Notes: a model not told the origin generated them from the sequence alone. Counted from the first letter of the stretch, positions 16,750 to 26,823 are shown. The stretch: DNA of 64,000 bases from Methylocapsa acidiphila B2 (GCF_000427445.1 NZ_KE386496.1:682001-746000); one strand, 5' to 3'. Translations and numbers: made by a program.

Positions 16750-17955
16750 ATGAACATATATTCACGCCGGGCTCTTTTGGCGAGCGGCGCGGCCGGCGGC
16801 CTCGTCGCCGCCGCCGCCGCGACGGCTTCAGCCGAAACCTTTTCCGCCGTCGCTGAGAGTGATCCCGGCCCGCGTGATGCGGCGCAAGAGGCGATCAACC
16901 CCTACGACTGGCGATCGCTGCCAACCGACCACGGCAATCTCGGCACGCTGCGGCATTCGTTTTCTCAGGTCCATAACCGGCACACGGACGCTGGTTGGGC
17001 GCGCGAGGTCACCGTCCGCAATTTCCCGATCTCGAAAGCTATGGCCGGCGTCAACATGCGGCTCCCGGCCGGCGCGGTGCGCGAGCTGCACTGGCACGTG
17101 CCCGCAGAATGGGCCTATGTGACCTATGGCTCCGGGCGGATCACCGCGGTCGATTCCGGCGCGCGCAAATTCGTCGGCGACGTGAAAGAGGGCGATCTCT
17201 GGTTCTTCCCGGGCGGCGTGCCGCATTCGATCCAGGGGCTAGGCCCCGACGGCTGCGAATTCGTCCTGGTCTTCAATGACGGCAATTTCTCCGAGGACAG
17301 CACTTTCCTCATCACCGATTGGGTCAATCACACGCCAAAGGACGTGCTCGCCAAGAATTTCGGCGTTCCTGGCTCCGCCTTCGACAATGTGCCGAAGAAG
17401 GATCTTTGGATCTTCAATGCGCCTTTGCCGGAGAGCCTTGCCGACGATCTTGCGCAGAGCAAGCAGCCGGAAGTGCCGAATCCCTATCAATTCTCGCTCC
17501 TCGATCAGAAGCCGGTCTTCAAATCCCAGGGCGGGGCGGTCCGCATCGCCGATTCGAATAATTTCAAGGCGACGACAATGGCGGCCGCCCTCGTGGAGGT
17601 CGAGCCCGGCGGGATGCGCGAGCTGCACTGGCATCCGACGTCCGACGAATGGCAATATTACATCAGCGGTACGGCGCGCATGGGCGTCTTCCATGGCGAG
17701 GGCCGCAACAACACGGTGGAGTTCCACCCGAGCGACGTCGGCTATGTGCCGCAATCGATCGGCCATTACATCCAGAACATCGGCAAGGACAAGCTTCGCT
17801 TTCTGGAGGTGTTCACGAGCCCCGAATATTCGGATATTTCGCTGGCGTCCTGGATGGCCAACGTCCCGCATGAGCTGGTCGCGGCGCATCTGAACATCGA
17901 CGTCGCGACGCTTCGGCAGATGGCGCAGACCAAGACCCCCGTTGTCCCGATCTAG
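16750..17955 (+). CDS. oxdC: Oxalate decarboxylase (bicupin), Tat-exported
   Basis: Splits oxalate into formate and CO2. Both Mn-binding cupins are complete. Site 1 is His114, His116, Glu120 (HWHVPAE) with His159 (GGVPHSIQG). Site 2 is His293, His295, Glu300 (HWHPTSDEW) with His339 (IGHYIQN). The lid that separates decarboxylase from oxidase activity reads S181-E182-D183-S184, against SENS in Bacillus subtilis OxdC; the essential Glu is kept. The N-terminus MNIYSRRALLASGAAGGLVA is a twin-arginine leader, so the enzyme should work folded in the periplasm. The antiporter gene follows. Confidence 0.95.
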   Translation: MNIYSRRALLASGAAGGLVAAAAATASAETFSAVAESDPGPRDAAQEAINPYDWRSLPTDHGNLGTLRHSFSQVHNRHTDAGWAREVTVRNFPISKAMAGVNMRLPAGAVRELHWHVPAEWAYVTYGSGRITAVDSGARKFVGDVKEGDLWFFPGGVPHSIQGLGPDGCEFVLVFNDGNFSEDSTFLITDWVNHTPKDVLAKNFGVPGSAFDNVPKKDLWIFNAPLPESLADDLAQSKQPEVPNPYQFSLLDQKPVFKSQGGAVRIADSNNFKATTMAAALVEVEPGGMRELHWHPTSDEWQYYISGTARMGVFHGEGRNNTVEFHPSDVGYVPQSIGHYIQNIGKDKLRFLEVFTSPEYSDISLASWMANVPHELVAAHLNIDVATLRQMAQTKTPVVPI

Positions 17956-18008
17956 TTTAATGGCTAACCTTGGAGATGGGGGAGCAGGTTGAAGCTAAGG
18001 AACGACAA

Positions 18009-18035
18009 GAGGAGCGATCTCCGCGATCGCTCCTC
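18009..18035. terminator. Perfect 11-bp hairpin between oxdC and the antiporter gene
   Basis: Arms 18009-18019 (GAGGAGCGATC) and 18025-18035 (GATCGCTCCTC) pair exactly around a 5-base loop. No strong T-run follows (GTGATGTTT), so it may be an attenuating or mRNA-protecting structure between two co-directional genes rather than a full stop. Confidence 0.5.
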
Positions 18036-18094
18036 GTGATGTTTCGATCCGTGTAGACAGGCCGAGTTCAGATTTATTTCGCAGGGGCGCGTCA

Positions 18095-19795
18095 ATGGCC
18101 AGAGTTGAGGATATTGATCTAAACGAAGGGATAGCAGGCGGATTTCTGTCGCGCGAGCGCACGGTAGCCAAACCCGGCTTCAACCGCTGGCTCGTGCCGC
18201 CGGCCGCGCTCGCCATTCATTTATGTATCGGGATGGCCTATGGGCTGAGCGTGTTCTGGCTGCCGCTGTCTCGAGCTCTCGGCGTGGACACGCCGGTCGC
18301 ATGCCCCGACATGACGGTTTTTTCTGCTTTGGTCACGACGAGCTGCGACTGGCGCGTCAGCGATCTATTGATAATCTTCACGCTAGCGATCGTGTTCCTC
18401 GGCCTTTCCGCGGCCGTGTTTGGCGGCTGGCTCGAGCGCGCGGGACCACGAAAGGCGGGTGTCGCGGCGGCCTTTTGCTGGGCCGGCGGGTTCTTGCTAG
18501 GCGCTTTCGGGGTTTATGTTCATCAGCTCTGGATTCTTTGGCTGGGGATGGGCGTGATCGGCGGGATCGGCCTTGGCCTCGGCTATATTTCGCCTGTCTC
18601 CACCTTGGTGAAATGGTTCCCCGATCGGCGCGGCATGGCGACCGGCATGGCCATCATGGGCTTCGGCGGCGGCGCGCTGATCGGCTCGCCGCTCGCCAAT
18701 CTCCTGATGAACGGTGGCGATCTCTTCAATTTTCACCTTGGCGGCCTGGGCCTGGCCATTCATCTTCCAGGATTTCGCTCTCCGACCGGGGTTGGGGTTT
18801 GGCAGACGCTGGCGGTGCTCGGCGCGATTTATTTGACCAGCATGCTCATCGGCGCCTTCGGCTATCGGGTTCCGCCGACGGGATGGGCGCCGGCCAGTTG
18901 GAGTCCGACCCAGCACAAGAGTCGGCTCGTGACCTCGGGCAATGTCCATCTGGACGATGCCCATAAAATCTTCGAGTTCTGGCTGATCTGGATTGTCCTT
19001 TGCATGAACGTTTCGGCCGGCATCGGCGTGCTCGCCATGGCCTCGCCGATGCTTCAGGAAATTTTCGCCGGCGCGCTGATCGGCGCGCCGAGCGTTGGAT
19101 TTTCGGCGCTCGACCTCGCTCAAAAAACGGCGGTCGCAACGGTCGCCGCCGGCTTCGTCGGGCTATTGTCCTTGTTCAATATCGGCGGTCGATTTTTCTG
19201 GGCTTCACTTTCGGACAGGATCGGACGCAAGACGACCTATTTTACTTTCTTCGCTTTGGGGATCGCTCTTTACGCCTTGGCGCCGACCTTCGCCCATATC
19301 GGTTCGAAGGCTCTGTTCGTCGCCGCTTTCTGCATCATCCTGTCGATGTATGGCGGCGGCTTCGCCACCGTTCCGGCCTATCTCGCGGATATTTTCGGGG
19401 TGCAATATGTCGGCGCGATCCACGGGCGCCTACTAACGGCCTGGTCGACCGCCGGAGTCGTCGGCCCGCTCGTCGTCGGCTATATCCGCGACGCGCAAAT
19501 TGCGGCGGGGGTCGACCGCGCGCTCGTTTATGACCGCACCATGTATATCTTGGCCGGGTTTCTGGTGATCGGCCTGGTCGCGAACGCCTTGGTCGGGCCA
19601 GTTTCGGAAAAGCGGCTCCTTCAGGAAAAGTCGACGGCCGCGGTTTCCGGCGCGGGCGCTTCCGTGGGCGCGGCGGCTCTTGCTGTGTCTGCTTGGCAGA
19701 AGGCCGCCGCCGTCTTCGTTTGGGCGCTCGTTTCCGTTCCAACGCTTTGGGGCGTCGGAAAAGCGCTGGAGAGCGCCGTCAAAATCTTCCAGTAG
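18095..19795 (+). CDS. Oxalate/formate antiporter-like MFS transporter
   Basis: A 566-residue major facilitator with 12 predicted helices and a long C-terminal extension holding an extra hydrophobic helix (WQKAAAVFVWALVSVPTLWG). The N-terminal helix AIHLCIGMAYGLSVFWLPLS and the loop WFPDRRGMATGMAIMGFGGG, with NIGGRFFWASLSDRIGRKTT later, are typical of OxlT-family carriers. It lies 139 bases downstream of the oxalate decarboxylase gene. Formate-for-oxalate exchange is the obvious proposal, though a periplasmic decarboxylase would not need it in the classical way. Confidence 0.85.
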   Translation: MARVEDIDLNEGIAGGFLSRERTVAKPGFNRWLVPPAALAIHLCIGMAYGLSVFWLPLSRALGVDTPVACPDMTVFSALVTTSCDWRVSDLLIIFTLAIVFLGLSAAVFGGWLERAGPRKAGVAAAFCWAGGFLLGAFGVYVHQLWILWLGMGVIGGIGLGLGYISPVSTLVKWFPDRRGMATGMAIMGFGGGALIGSPLANLLMNGGDLFNFHLGGLGLAIHLPGFRSPTGVGVWQTLAVLGAIYLTSMLIGAFGYRVPPTGWAPASWSPTQHKSRLVTSGNVHLDDAHKIFEFWLIWIVLCMNVSAGIGVLAMASPMLQEIFAGALIGAPSVGFSALDLAQKTAVATVAAGFVGLLSLFNIGGRFFWASLSDRIGRKTTYFTFFALGIALYALAPTFAHIGSKALFVAAFCIILSMYGGGFATVPAYLADIFGVQYVGAIHGRLLTAWSTAGVVGPLVVGYIRDAQIAAGVDRALVYDRTMYILAGFLVIGLVANALVGPVSEKRLLQEKSTAAVSGAGASVGAAALAVSAWQKAAAVFVWALVSVPTLWGVGKALESAVKIFQ

Positions 19796-19809
19796 GCGCG
19801 CTTAAGGCT

Positions 19810-19839
19810 CGAGGCCGTCTCCCTTGGAGCGCGGCCTCG
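19810..19839. terminator. Hairpin between convergent genes
   Basis: Arms 19810-19817 (CGAGGCCG) and 19832-19839 (CGGCCTCG) are exact complements with a 14-base loop, followed by TTT on the plus strand. It sits 14 bases after the antiporter stop and ten bases from the end of the convergent KAP gene, so it could end both transcripts. Confidence 0.5.
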
Positions 19840-19848
19840 TTTCAAAGG

Positions 19849-21936
19849 TCAGGCGTGGAAGGAAAAAATCCGCGCCACGGCGGCGGCGCGGCGTGCGGCC
19901 TCGACGCCGATCTTTCCATAAGCGGCCTGAACCGCCGCCAGCGCCCGGGTGAGCCGCGGCCCCCCTTGAAGCAGATCGACGCTGATTTCTCCCCTCGGCC
20001 CGGAGAGCGCGTCGGTCATGGCCGCGATTTCGCCCTGAGTTCCTCCCGCATCGAGCGCCAGCATCAGGGCGAGAGCGCCTTTATGGTCTCGGCCTTCCTC
20101 GGCCCGCGTGCGCGCGAGCCTATAGAGATTGACGAAACGCTTCACGGCGCGCGCCGAGCCGCCGGCCAACGGCGCCAGCTCGGCCAGTAGCTCGGCTTCT
20201 GCTTCTGACATTGGCACATCGAGCGCGGATTGCGTTGCGTCGCGCGGCGGTTCCTGTGTCGGAGCTGCGCCTTGGCCGAGAATGTTGCGGACCAGCGCGC
20301 CATAATCGGAGCGGGCGGCGGTTTCGCCGACCTGGAACGGCGCCTGAATCCATCGATCGAGGCCGCAATCCGCATCCGATCCGGCGATGCGGAACCGCGC
20401 TGGATTGGCGGCAATCAGCGCGACGAAGCCGGGGCCGAGCGCTGCGCGGGCTTGAGCCAGGATTTCGCAGGCGCGCGCGGTCGGCGCGGCGTCGAGATTG
20501 TCCAGGGCGAGGACTATGCGCTGCGGGGCGTCTATGGCGGCGGCGCTCTTGTCATCCTCTGCGAGCCGACCGCGTTTTTGGATCATCGCGCCGACCGCTG
20601 CGATGAAACGTTGGGCCTGTTGCTTGACGAGGTCGAGCGCGAAGGGCGGCGGTTCCGTTGCTGCCGAATGATCGGGCTGGAGGCCGCCCGCGCGCCGTTC
20701 CGCCTCGGCGGCGCGGCGGGTGAGCGTTTCGACTTCGGCGGTCAGAGCTTCGACCCGCCGGGTCTGATGCCCGAAATGACCATCCGACTCCCGGCGCCGG
20801 GCGAAGAGCTCTTCCTGCAAGAGGCGCTCGCCCCGGAAGGTCAATTGGATGAGCCGCAAGGCTCGCCAGAGGTTGACGCCGAGCGCGAGGGCGGCGGCGA
20901 GGAAGGCCGCCGTACGGAGCGTCGGAATCCAATCCAGGTGATTTTCGAGCCATGAGGCGGCGGTGGCGAACTGGTCGTTCGTGCGGAGCCAGCCGAGCCA
21001 GGCCGCTTGCTGGGCATAGGCCTCGCCGAGGCCTATGCCGATGAGTGCGAGAAAGATCGCAAGCGTGATGAGCCTCGCTTGCCCTTTGAGCGACCAGAAG
21101 GAGCGCAAGGCGAAGCCTGTCCGCCCGCCGCCGTCGCGGTCCGCGATCGCGCGGATCATGTCCTTGTAATCGCGGACCGGATCGCCGGTGACGCCGAACG
21201 CCGCCAGAGCCGTCTTGATCCGCGTGCGGTTCGCACGCGCAAAGGCGTCGACTTGAGAGCCCGAGCTTTCATAAAGCAAGGTCTCCGTCAGCTTGGCCCG
21301 CCGGCCTTCGGCCTCGCCGAGAGCGCCTTTTTCCGCCTCGAGCTTGCGCCTTGCCGCGTCGAGCCGCTCGAAGGCGTCGCGGGCGGCGGAGCGAGGGTCG
21401 CTCGCCGCATGGACGGCTTCGGCTGCAAAGGCGGGCGCGACCGCGGCGAGGCGCGCATGGAGCGCCCCTGCAAGCGCGATCGTTGGAGACCCTTCAATGT
21501 CCGCCGCGTCGATCTTCACGGTGACGACCTTGCTCAAGAAGGGCGTCTCGCCAGCGCGGCGCGCCGCGGCGCTCAACGCCTCAATCGACGCAAGGAGCCG
21601 TGTCAGGGCCAGGCTCTTGCCTGTGCCGGAGCGGCCGAGAAGGCCGATCGTCAAAGGCGTCTCTGCGCCGGCGTGAAGCGCGAGCTCGGCCAGAAGGTCG
21701 AGCTCGGCGTCGGGTCCGGCCCCGCCCGCTGGGTCTTTGGCGTCGGACGTAAAGACAGGCGCTGGCGAGGCGGAAGGGGGGTGGCTCGACGGAGCAGCGG
21801 CGGGCGGGGCAGGCGCCGCGGGAGCGACGGGCTTGTTCTCGGAAAAGCTGGGAACGATGGCCCCAAAATCGCGCAATCCGCTTTTTTGCAAGGTGCAGGT
21901 CCTTCTGGTCGGCGTCGCGCCGCGACGCGAGATCAC
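19849..21936 (-). CDS. KAP-family P-loop NTPase, membrane-anchored
   Basis: A large protein, 695 residues from the longest start; the real start is uncertain because the first 70 residues are low-complexity Pro/Ala. Walker A is GLLGRSGTGKS (about residues 98-108) and Walker B is RIVLALDNLDAA. As in KAP NTPases, transmembrane helices (LITLAIFLALIGIGLGEAYA and AAFLAAALALGVNLW) are inserted between them, along with coiled-coil stretches. C-terminal helices follow (RAVKRFVNLYRLART). KAP proteins are often plasmid- or defence-associated, but the cellular role here is unknown. No partner gene is visible. Confidence 0.75.
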   Translation of the reverse strand: MISRRGATPTRRTCTLQKSGLRDFGAIVPSFSENKPVAPAAPAPPAAAPSSHPPSASPAPVFTSDAKDPAGGAGPDAELDLLAELALHAGAETPLTIGLLGRSGTGKSLALTRLLASIEALSAAARRAGETPFLSKVVTVKIDAADIEGSPTIALAGALHARLAAVAPAFAAEAVHAASDPRSAARDAFERLDAARRKLEAEKGALGEAEGRRAKLTETLLYESSGSQVDAFARANRTRIKTALAAFGVTGDPVRDYKDMIRAIADRDGGGRTGFALRSFWSLKGQARLITLAIFLALIGIGLGEAYAQQAAWLGWLRTNDQFATAASWLENHLDWIPTLRTAAFLAAALALGVNLWRALRLIQLTFRGERLLQEELFARRRESDGHFGHQTRRVEALTAEVETLTRRAAEAERRAGGLQPDHSAATEPPPFALDLVKQQAQRFIAAVGAMIQKRGRLAEDDKSAAAIDAPQRIVLALDNLDAAPTARACEILAQARAALGPGFVALIAANPARFRIAGSDADCGLDRWIQAPFQVGETAARSDYGALVRNILGQGAAPTQEPPRDATQSALDVPMSEAEAELLAELAPLAGGSARAVKRFVNLYRLARTRAEEGRDHKGALALMLALDAGGTQGEIAAMTDALSGPRGEISVDLLQGGPRLTRALAAVQAAYGKIGVEAARRAAAVARIFSFHA

Positions 21937-22212
21937 AACGATTTTGCGATGAATCGGCCTAAAATATCGTGGCGATCAATCCGTGATAATCTAATTTGGA
22001 GCGCTGGTTTGCGTCGTTTCTCGCTCTGTCGCTGAAATTCTTTCCAAGCTTCCGAAACGAGCAGCTAGGCGGCCAATTGTGACGTCGGCAAGACCAAGAT
22101 CGTCCCGACCTTAATTAATGAGACGCTTCGGTTTGTCTGGACCGCGCGGCGCGGCGCGGCTACATAGACGTCCAACCTCATTCTCCTTCTCAGACGGCGA
22201 GACGCGAGCTTT

Positions 22213-23865
22213 ATGGCGCGGCAATTCATTTATCATATGCAGGGTCTCACAAAGACCTTTTCGACGGGCAAGAAGATCCTCGAGAACGTCAATCTATCCT
22301 TCTATCCCGACGCCAAGATCGGGGTGCTCGGCGTCAATGGCGCCGGCAAATCGACGCTTTTGAAAATCATGGCGGGCATCGACAAGGAGTACACCGGCGA
22401 GGGCTTCGTCGCCGAGGGCGCGCGCGTCGGCTATCTGCCGCAGGAGCCGCAGCTTGATCCGGGGCTCGACGTGCGCGGCAATGTCATGCAGGGCGTCGCC
22501 GCCAAAACGGCGATCCTCGAGCGCTACAACGAACTCGCCATGAATTACTCGGACGAGACGGCGGACGAGATGACCGCGCTGCAGGACGAGATCGAAGCCA
22601 AGGGCCTGTGGGATCTCGACGCGCAGGTCGAACTCGCCATGGATGCGCTCGGCTGCCCGCCCGACGATTGGGCGGTCGACAAGCTTTCCGGCGGCGAACG
22701 CCGTCGCGTCGCGCTCTGCCGCCTGCTGCTGGAGCAGCCCGATCTTCTGCTGCTCGACGAACCGACCAACCATCTCGACGCCGAGACGGTGAATTGGCTC
22801 GAAGGACATTTGCGCACCTATCCGGGCGCGATCCTGATCGTCACCCATGACCGCTATTTTCTCGACAATGTGACCGGTTGGATTCTTGAGCTCGACCGCG
22901 GCCGCGGTATTCCCTATGAGGGCAATTATTCCGCCTGGCTTAAAGCCAAGCAGAAGCGGCTGCAGCAGGAGAAGAGCGAGGACGCCGCGCGCGTGCGCGC
23001 CATTGAGGCGGAAGCCGGCTGGATTTCGTCGAGCCCCAAGGCTCGGCAGGCGAAATCCAAGGCCCGCATCCAGCGCTATGAGGATCTTGTCGCCAAGCAA
23101 AACGACAAAGCTCCGATTGCCGCGCAGATCGTCATTCCGGTGGCCGAGCGCCTCGGCAATACGGTCGTCGATTTCGAGCATCTCTCGAAAGGCTTCGGCG
23201 ACAAGCTGTTGATCGACGATTTGACCTTCAAGCTGCCGCCCGGCGGCATCGTCGGCGTCATCGGCCCGAACGGTGCCGGCAAGACGACGCTGTTTCGCAT
23301 GATCACTGGCCAGGAGAAGCCGGACAAGGGCTCGATCACGGTCGGCGAGTCGGTGAAGCTCGGCTATGTCGATCAGTCGCGCGACGCGCTCGATCCAAAG
23401 AAGAATGTCTGGGAAGAAATTTCCGAAGGCAATGAGGTGATTTACCTGGGAAAGCGTGAGATCAACTCCCGCGCGTATACCGGCGCCTTCAACTTCAAGG
23501 GGCCGGACCAGCAGAAGAAGGTCGGCAATTTGTCAGGCGGCGAGCGCAACCGCGTGCATCTCGCCAAAATGTTGAAGTCGGGCGCCAATCTGCTGCTGCT
23601 CGACGAGCCGACCAATGATCTCGACATCGAGACCTTGCGCGCGCTGGAAGAGGCCTTGACCGATTTCGCCGGATGCGCGGTGATCATCTCGCATGACCGC
23701 TTCTTTCTGGACCGCATCGCGACGCATATTCTCGCCTATGAGGGCGACAGCCATGTCGAATGGTTCGAGGGAAATTTCGCCGATTACGAAGAAGACAAGA
23801 AACGCCGCCTCGGCCAGGAAAGTCTCATCCCGCACCGGATGAAATATAAGAAATTCTCGCGGTAG
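22213..23865 (+). CDS. ettA: Energy-dependent translational throttle protein EttA (ABC-F)
   Basis: A 550-residue soluble ABC-F ATPase that binds the ribosomal E site and tunes early elongation to energy state. The two ATP-binding cassettes have Walker [10 protein letters not shown] and GPNGAGKTT, signatures [11 protein letters not shown] and [11 protein letters not shown], and Walker [17 protein letters not shown] and [16 protein letters not shown]. The length and the arm between the cassettes fit EttA (E. coli 555 residues) better than Uup or other ABC-F members. It stands alone, divergent from the KAP gene. Confidence 0.95.
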   Translation: MARQFIYHMQGLTKTFSTGKKILENVNLSFYPDAKIGVLGVNGAGKSTLLKIMAGIDKEYTGEGFVAEGARVGYLPQEPQLDPGLDVRGNVMQGVAAKTAILERYNELAMNYSDETADEMTALQDEIEAKGLWDLDAQVELAMDALGCPPDDWAVDKLSGGERRRVALCRLLLEQPDLLLLDEPTNHLDAETVNWLEGHLRTYPGAILIVTHDRYFLDNVTGWILELDRGRGIPYEGNYSAWLKAKQKRLQQEKSEDAARVRAIEAEAGWISSSPKARQAKSKARIQRYEDLVAKQNDKAPIAAQIVIPVAERLGNTVVDFEHLSKGFGDKLLIDDLTFKLPPGGIVGVIGPNGAGKTTLFRMITGQEKPDKGSITVGESVKLGYVDQSRDALDPKKNVWEEISEGNEVIYLGKREINSRAYTGAFNFKGPDQQKKVGNLSGGERNRVHLAKMLKSGANLLLLDEPTNDLDIETLRALEEALTDFAGCAVIISHDRFFLDRIATHILAYEGDSHVEWFEGNFADYEEDKKRRLGQESLIPHRMKYKKFSR

Positions 23866-23896
23866 AGCATGTACCGATTGAAAGGCGCTCGAGGCG

Positions 23897-23926
23897 GCCT
23901 TGCGGGTAGGCGCGAGGCCGCAAGGC
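23897..23926. terminator. Terminator-like hairpin after ettA
   Basis: Arms 23897-23905 (GCCTTGCGG) and 23918-23926 (CCGCAAGGC) pair perfectly around a 12-base loop, followed by TTTA. It lies between the ettA stop at 23865 and the stop of the convergent MFS gene at 23928. The preceding bases (23867-23880) resemble the start of the dispersed repeat near 1208. Confidence 0.5.
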
Positions 23927-23927
23927 T

Positions 23928-25244
23928 TTAGGCCGTCGGCCTTAGGATGATCCGGCGGACATAGAGCGCCGCGCAGAGATTGAGGACGCCGAGCGCGGCG
24001 AGGAGTATAGGCTCCGAGAGGCCGACGCCGCGGCTCTGCAAGCCGGCGGTGAGAAGAACGCCGGCGACGATGAAGGCGGAGTTCAGAATGTTGACGGCCC
24101 CGACGATGCGGGCGCGCATCTCCATGGCCGCGTCCGCCTGAATCGCCGAGAACAAGGGCACCACGAAGAGACCGCCGGCGACGGCGAGGCCAGTGACGTC
24201 GAAGGCGATGCGCAGGCCCGGGACCGAGCTCAAGAAGGCCCGGACGTCGATCTCGGTCGTCGCGACCGGCAGGCTCCAGGTGGCCAGGCCGAGATCGATC
24301 AGGAAGCCGGCCATGCCGAGGGCCGCGAGCGGAACCGGCGCGAGGACGATGCGGCCGCGCGCAATGAAAGCGGCTGCGATCGAGCCGATCGCGATCCCCA
24401 GCGCGAAAAACGCGCTGACCGCCGTCTCGACGCCTATGCCGCCGCCGGTCTTGTCGCGGATGACGACAGGCACGAGGGAAAGCGTCACCGCGCCGGTCAT
24501 CCAGAACCAGGACACGGCCATGCTATGGCCCCACATCGCGCGGTCGCGCCTGAGCTCGCGCAAGAGGTCGCGGGTCGAGGCGAGCACATTCGGATTGATG
24601 CGAAGGTTCGGCGAGGCGCGTCCGGTCACGGGGATGAAAAGGCTCGCGGCCCAGCAGGCGAGGGCGATGGCCATCAGCTGCCCCATGGTTCCTTCGGGCG
24701 CGCGGCCGGCAGCCGAAAGCCCGCCCGCGATCAATCCGAGAAAGATGGCGATGAAAGTCGCCGCCTCGACGAGCGCATTCCCGGCGACGAGCTCATGCCG
24801 CGCCAGGAGGTCGGGGAGGATGCCATATTTGACCGGCCCGAAAAGGGCCGAGATCACCCCGAGCCCGAAGAGAGCCGCATAGAGCAGCGGGAGCGAGGAC
24901 TGCCAAAGTCCGGCGGCGGCGACGGCCTGGACCAGGATCTCGGCGAATTTCAAGCGCTTCGCGACCTGCGCCTTGTCTTGCGCATCGGCCATTTCCCCGC
25001 CGAGGCCGGAAAGGCAGAGCGAGGGCAGCACGAAAATGCCGACGGCCAGCGTGATCAAGGGCCCGGCATCCGCCTCGCCGATCCTGAACAGGATCAGCAT
25101 GGCGAGCATATTGCGCACGAAATTATCGTTGAAGACGGAAAAGAACTGGCACCAGAACAGAGGCGCGAAGCGCTTGGCGCGCATTAGGCCGACAAGCATG
25201 GGCAAGGCGGCCGCGTGAGAGGCGGGATCTTCGCGCAAGCTCAT
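23928..25244 (-). CDS. MFS transporter, LplT/lysophospholipid-transporter-like
   Basis: ATG 25244 overlaps the stop codon of the upstream metal-exporter gene (ATGA), giving 438 residues; longer readings run into that gene. The start of the domain, FAPLFWCQFFSVFNDNFVRN, and the loop ALFGPVKYGILPDLL are characteristic of the LplT group, which in many bacteria is fused to or next to acyl-ACP synthetase and returns lysophospholipids to the inner leaflet. No such acyltransferase is adjacent, so the substrate remains open. About 12 helices. Confidence 0.8.
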   Translation of the reverse strand: MSLREDPASHAAALPMLVGLMRAKRFAPLFWCQFFSVFNDNFVRNMLAMLILFRIGEADAGPLITLAVGIFVLPSLCLSGLGGEMADAQDKAQVAKRLKFAEILVQAVAAAGLWQSSLPLLYAALFGLGVISALFGPVKYGILPDLLARHELVAGNALVEAATFIAIFLGLIAGGLSAAGRAPEGTMGQLMAIALACWAASLFIPVTGRASPNLRINPNVLASTRDLLRELRRDRAMWGHSMAVSWFWMTGAVTLSLVPVVIRDKTGGGIGVETAVSAFFALGIAIGSIAAAFIARGRIVLAPVPLAALGMAGFLIDLGLATWSLPVATTEIDVRAFLSSVPGLRIAFDVTGLAVAGGLFVVPLFSAIQADAAMEMRARIVGAVNILNSAFIVAGVLLTAGLQSRGVGLSEPILLAALGVLNLCAALYVRRIILRPTA

Positions 25245-26620
25245 GCGAGCAAGGGCTCCGCGTGGCCGACGATGCGGATAATCGAGGCGAATTCGTCGCG
25301 CATCTTGCGCTCCAGCACGTCGACGCATTCGTGAACGGCGTCGACGCTGAGCTCGGGATCGACCCGGCAGTGATAATTCACGACCAGTCCCGCCGGCGTC
25401 TCCCTGACCCTCACGCTGTGAACGTCCTCGATGGCGCCTGTCTGCGGGGCGATCCGAGCCAAAGCGGATGCGATCTCCGCGTGGGCGGCGGCGGAAGCGT
25501 CGCGCCCGGGCAGCTGGCGCGGCTCCTGCGGCTCGACATGGGTCTCGACCTCGACGTCATAGCCGAGCTCATGACGGATCTGGCGCTCGAGGCCGGAGAC
25601 GATCTCATGCGCATTGCCATGCGTCATGCGGCCGTCGATCTCGACGTCGAAGCTGATCGAGGTCTTTCCATCGATCTCCTGCAGAGTGACATGGTGGATC
25701 TGCACATGACGCTTGGCCGCGATCAGAAAAACGCGCTCGAGGATGGTTTCATCGTCGAGCGCAATCGGATGCGTCGTCACGGTCAACGCGACTTCGGGAC
25801 GCCGCGCGGCGATGGCCGCCGCGACATTCGCCTTAATCGCAGCGGCCTTTTCCAGCGGAAGGGTCCGCGCTACCGAGATGGAAAGATCGCCGATCACCTC
25901 GCCGCCCGCGGGACGAAGACGCGCCGTCTCTATGTCGATGACGCCCGGCACGGCGCGAGCGATGGAAGTGATCTCCTCGGCGAGGCCTTTCGGCGCGGCG
26001 TCGGTCAAGGCGTCGACCGTGCGTCGGCCAATTCGATAACCCGCGATCGCCACAAAAACGGCGACTCCCAGGGCCGCGATGGCGTCGCCTTGCGGATAGC
26101 CGTAATGGGCGGCGACAAGTCCGCCGAGCGCCAAAGCCGAGCTGACGATATCGCTGGAAAAATGCAAGGCGTCGGCGGCGAGCGCCTCGCTTCGGGTCGT
26201 GAGCGCGACTCTCCGCAGCGACCGCCAGCGCGCGATGTCGATGACGATGGAGATGATCAGGACGCCGAAGGCGAGCCAGTTCGCCTCGATCTCGACGTCC
26301 TCGCTGAACAGCCGCCGGAAGGCTTCGACAAGGATGTAGACGGACAGCCCGAACAGGAAGCCGGTTTCGATCAGCGCGGCGAGAGCCTCGACCTTGCCAT
26401 GGCCGTAATGATGATCCTCATCGGCCGGCTTATTCGCGATCCTGATCGCGAAATAGGTGAGGATTGTCGCAGCGACGTCAGCGAGATTGTGGCCGGCCTC
26501 CGAGAGGATCGCCAATGAGCCGGAGGCGATCCCCGCGGCGAATTTCCCGATCGTCAAAATGGCGCTGGCCGCGATCGACGCGAGCGCGGCTCGTTCCTTG
26601 AGCTCGCTCGCTTCGCTCAT
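25241..26620 (-). CDS. Cation diffusion facilitator family metal exporter
   Basis: ATG 26620 is preceded by GGGAG at seven bases and gives 459 residues. Six transmembrane helices carry the CDF metal motifs: SEAGHNLAD in helix 2 and ADALHFSSD in helix 5 (HxxxD). The cytosolic loop HHYGHGKVE sits between helices 2 and 3. The C-terminal domain is longer than usual and looks like two cation-efflux dimerisation modules in tandem (VFLIAAKRHVQIHHVTLQEI and EDVHSVRVRETPAGLVVNYH). Zn or Fe export from the cytoplasm is most likely. Coupled to the MFS gene by the ATGA overlap. Confidence 0.9.
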   Translation of the reverse strand: MSEASELKERAALASIAASAILTIGKFAAGIASGSLAILSEAGHNLADVAATILTYFAIRIANKPADEDHHYGHGKVEALAALIETGFLFGLSVYILVEAFRRLFSEDVEIEANWLAFGVLIISIVIDIARWRSLRRVALTTRSEALAADALHFSSDIVSSALALGGLVAAHYGYPQGDAIAALGVAVFVAIAGYRIGRRTVDALTDAAPKGLAEEITSIARAVPGVIDIETARLRPAGGEVIGDLSISVARTLPLEKAAAIKANVAAAIAARRPEVALTVTTHPIALDDETILERVFLIAAKRHVQIHHVTLQEIDGKTSISFDVEIDGRMTHGNAHEIVSGLERQIRHELGYDVEVETHVEPQEPRQLPGRDASAAAHAEIASALARIAPQTGAIEDVHSVRVRETPAGLVVNYHCRVDPELSVDAVHECVDVLERKMRDEFASIIRIVGHAEPLLA

Positions 26621-26823
26621 CGCCTGCTCCCGCCGTTTCGCTGAAGGCGCCGCCCGACGGCGGTCCGACGGCCAGGATGTAGCAGAGGCCGCCACACGGC
26701 GCCAAGGCCCGGATCCATGCTATATAATGATAGTGTCGAAAGGCGCCGGACGCGGGTCAAGCGTCAGGACTGTCTGAACTGGAACATGACGTTAAGGCGC
26801 GGCTAGCTTCAAAGGACGTGAGC

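Noticed and set aside
25262-26518. 418-residue plus-strand reading opposite the CDF exporter
   Set aside because: No recognisable domain and complete overlap with a gene showing intact metal motifs.
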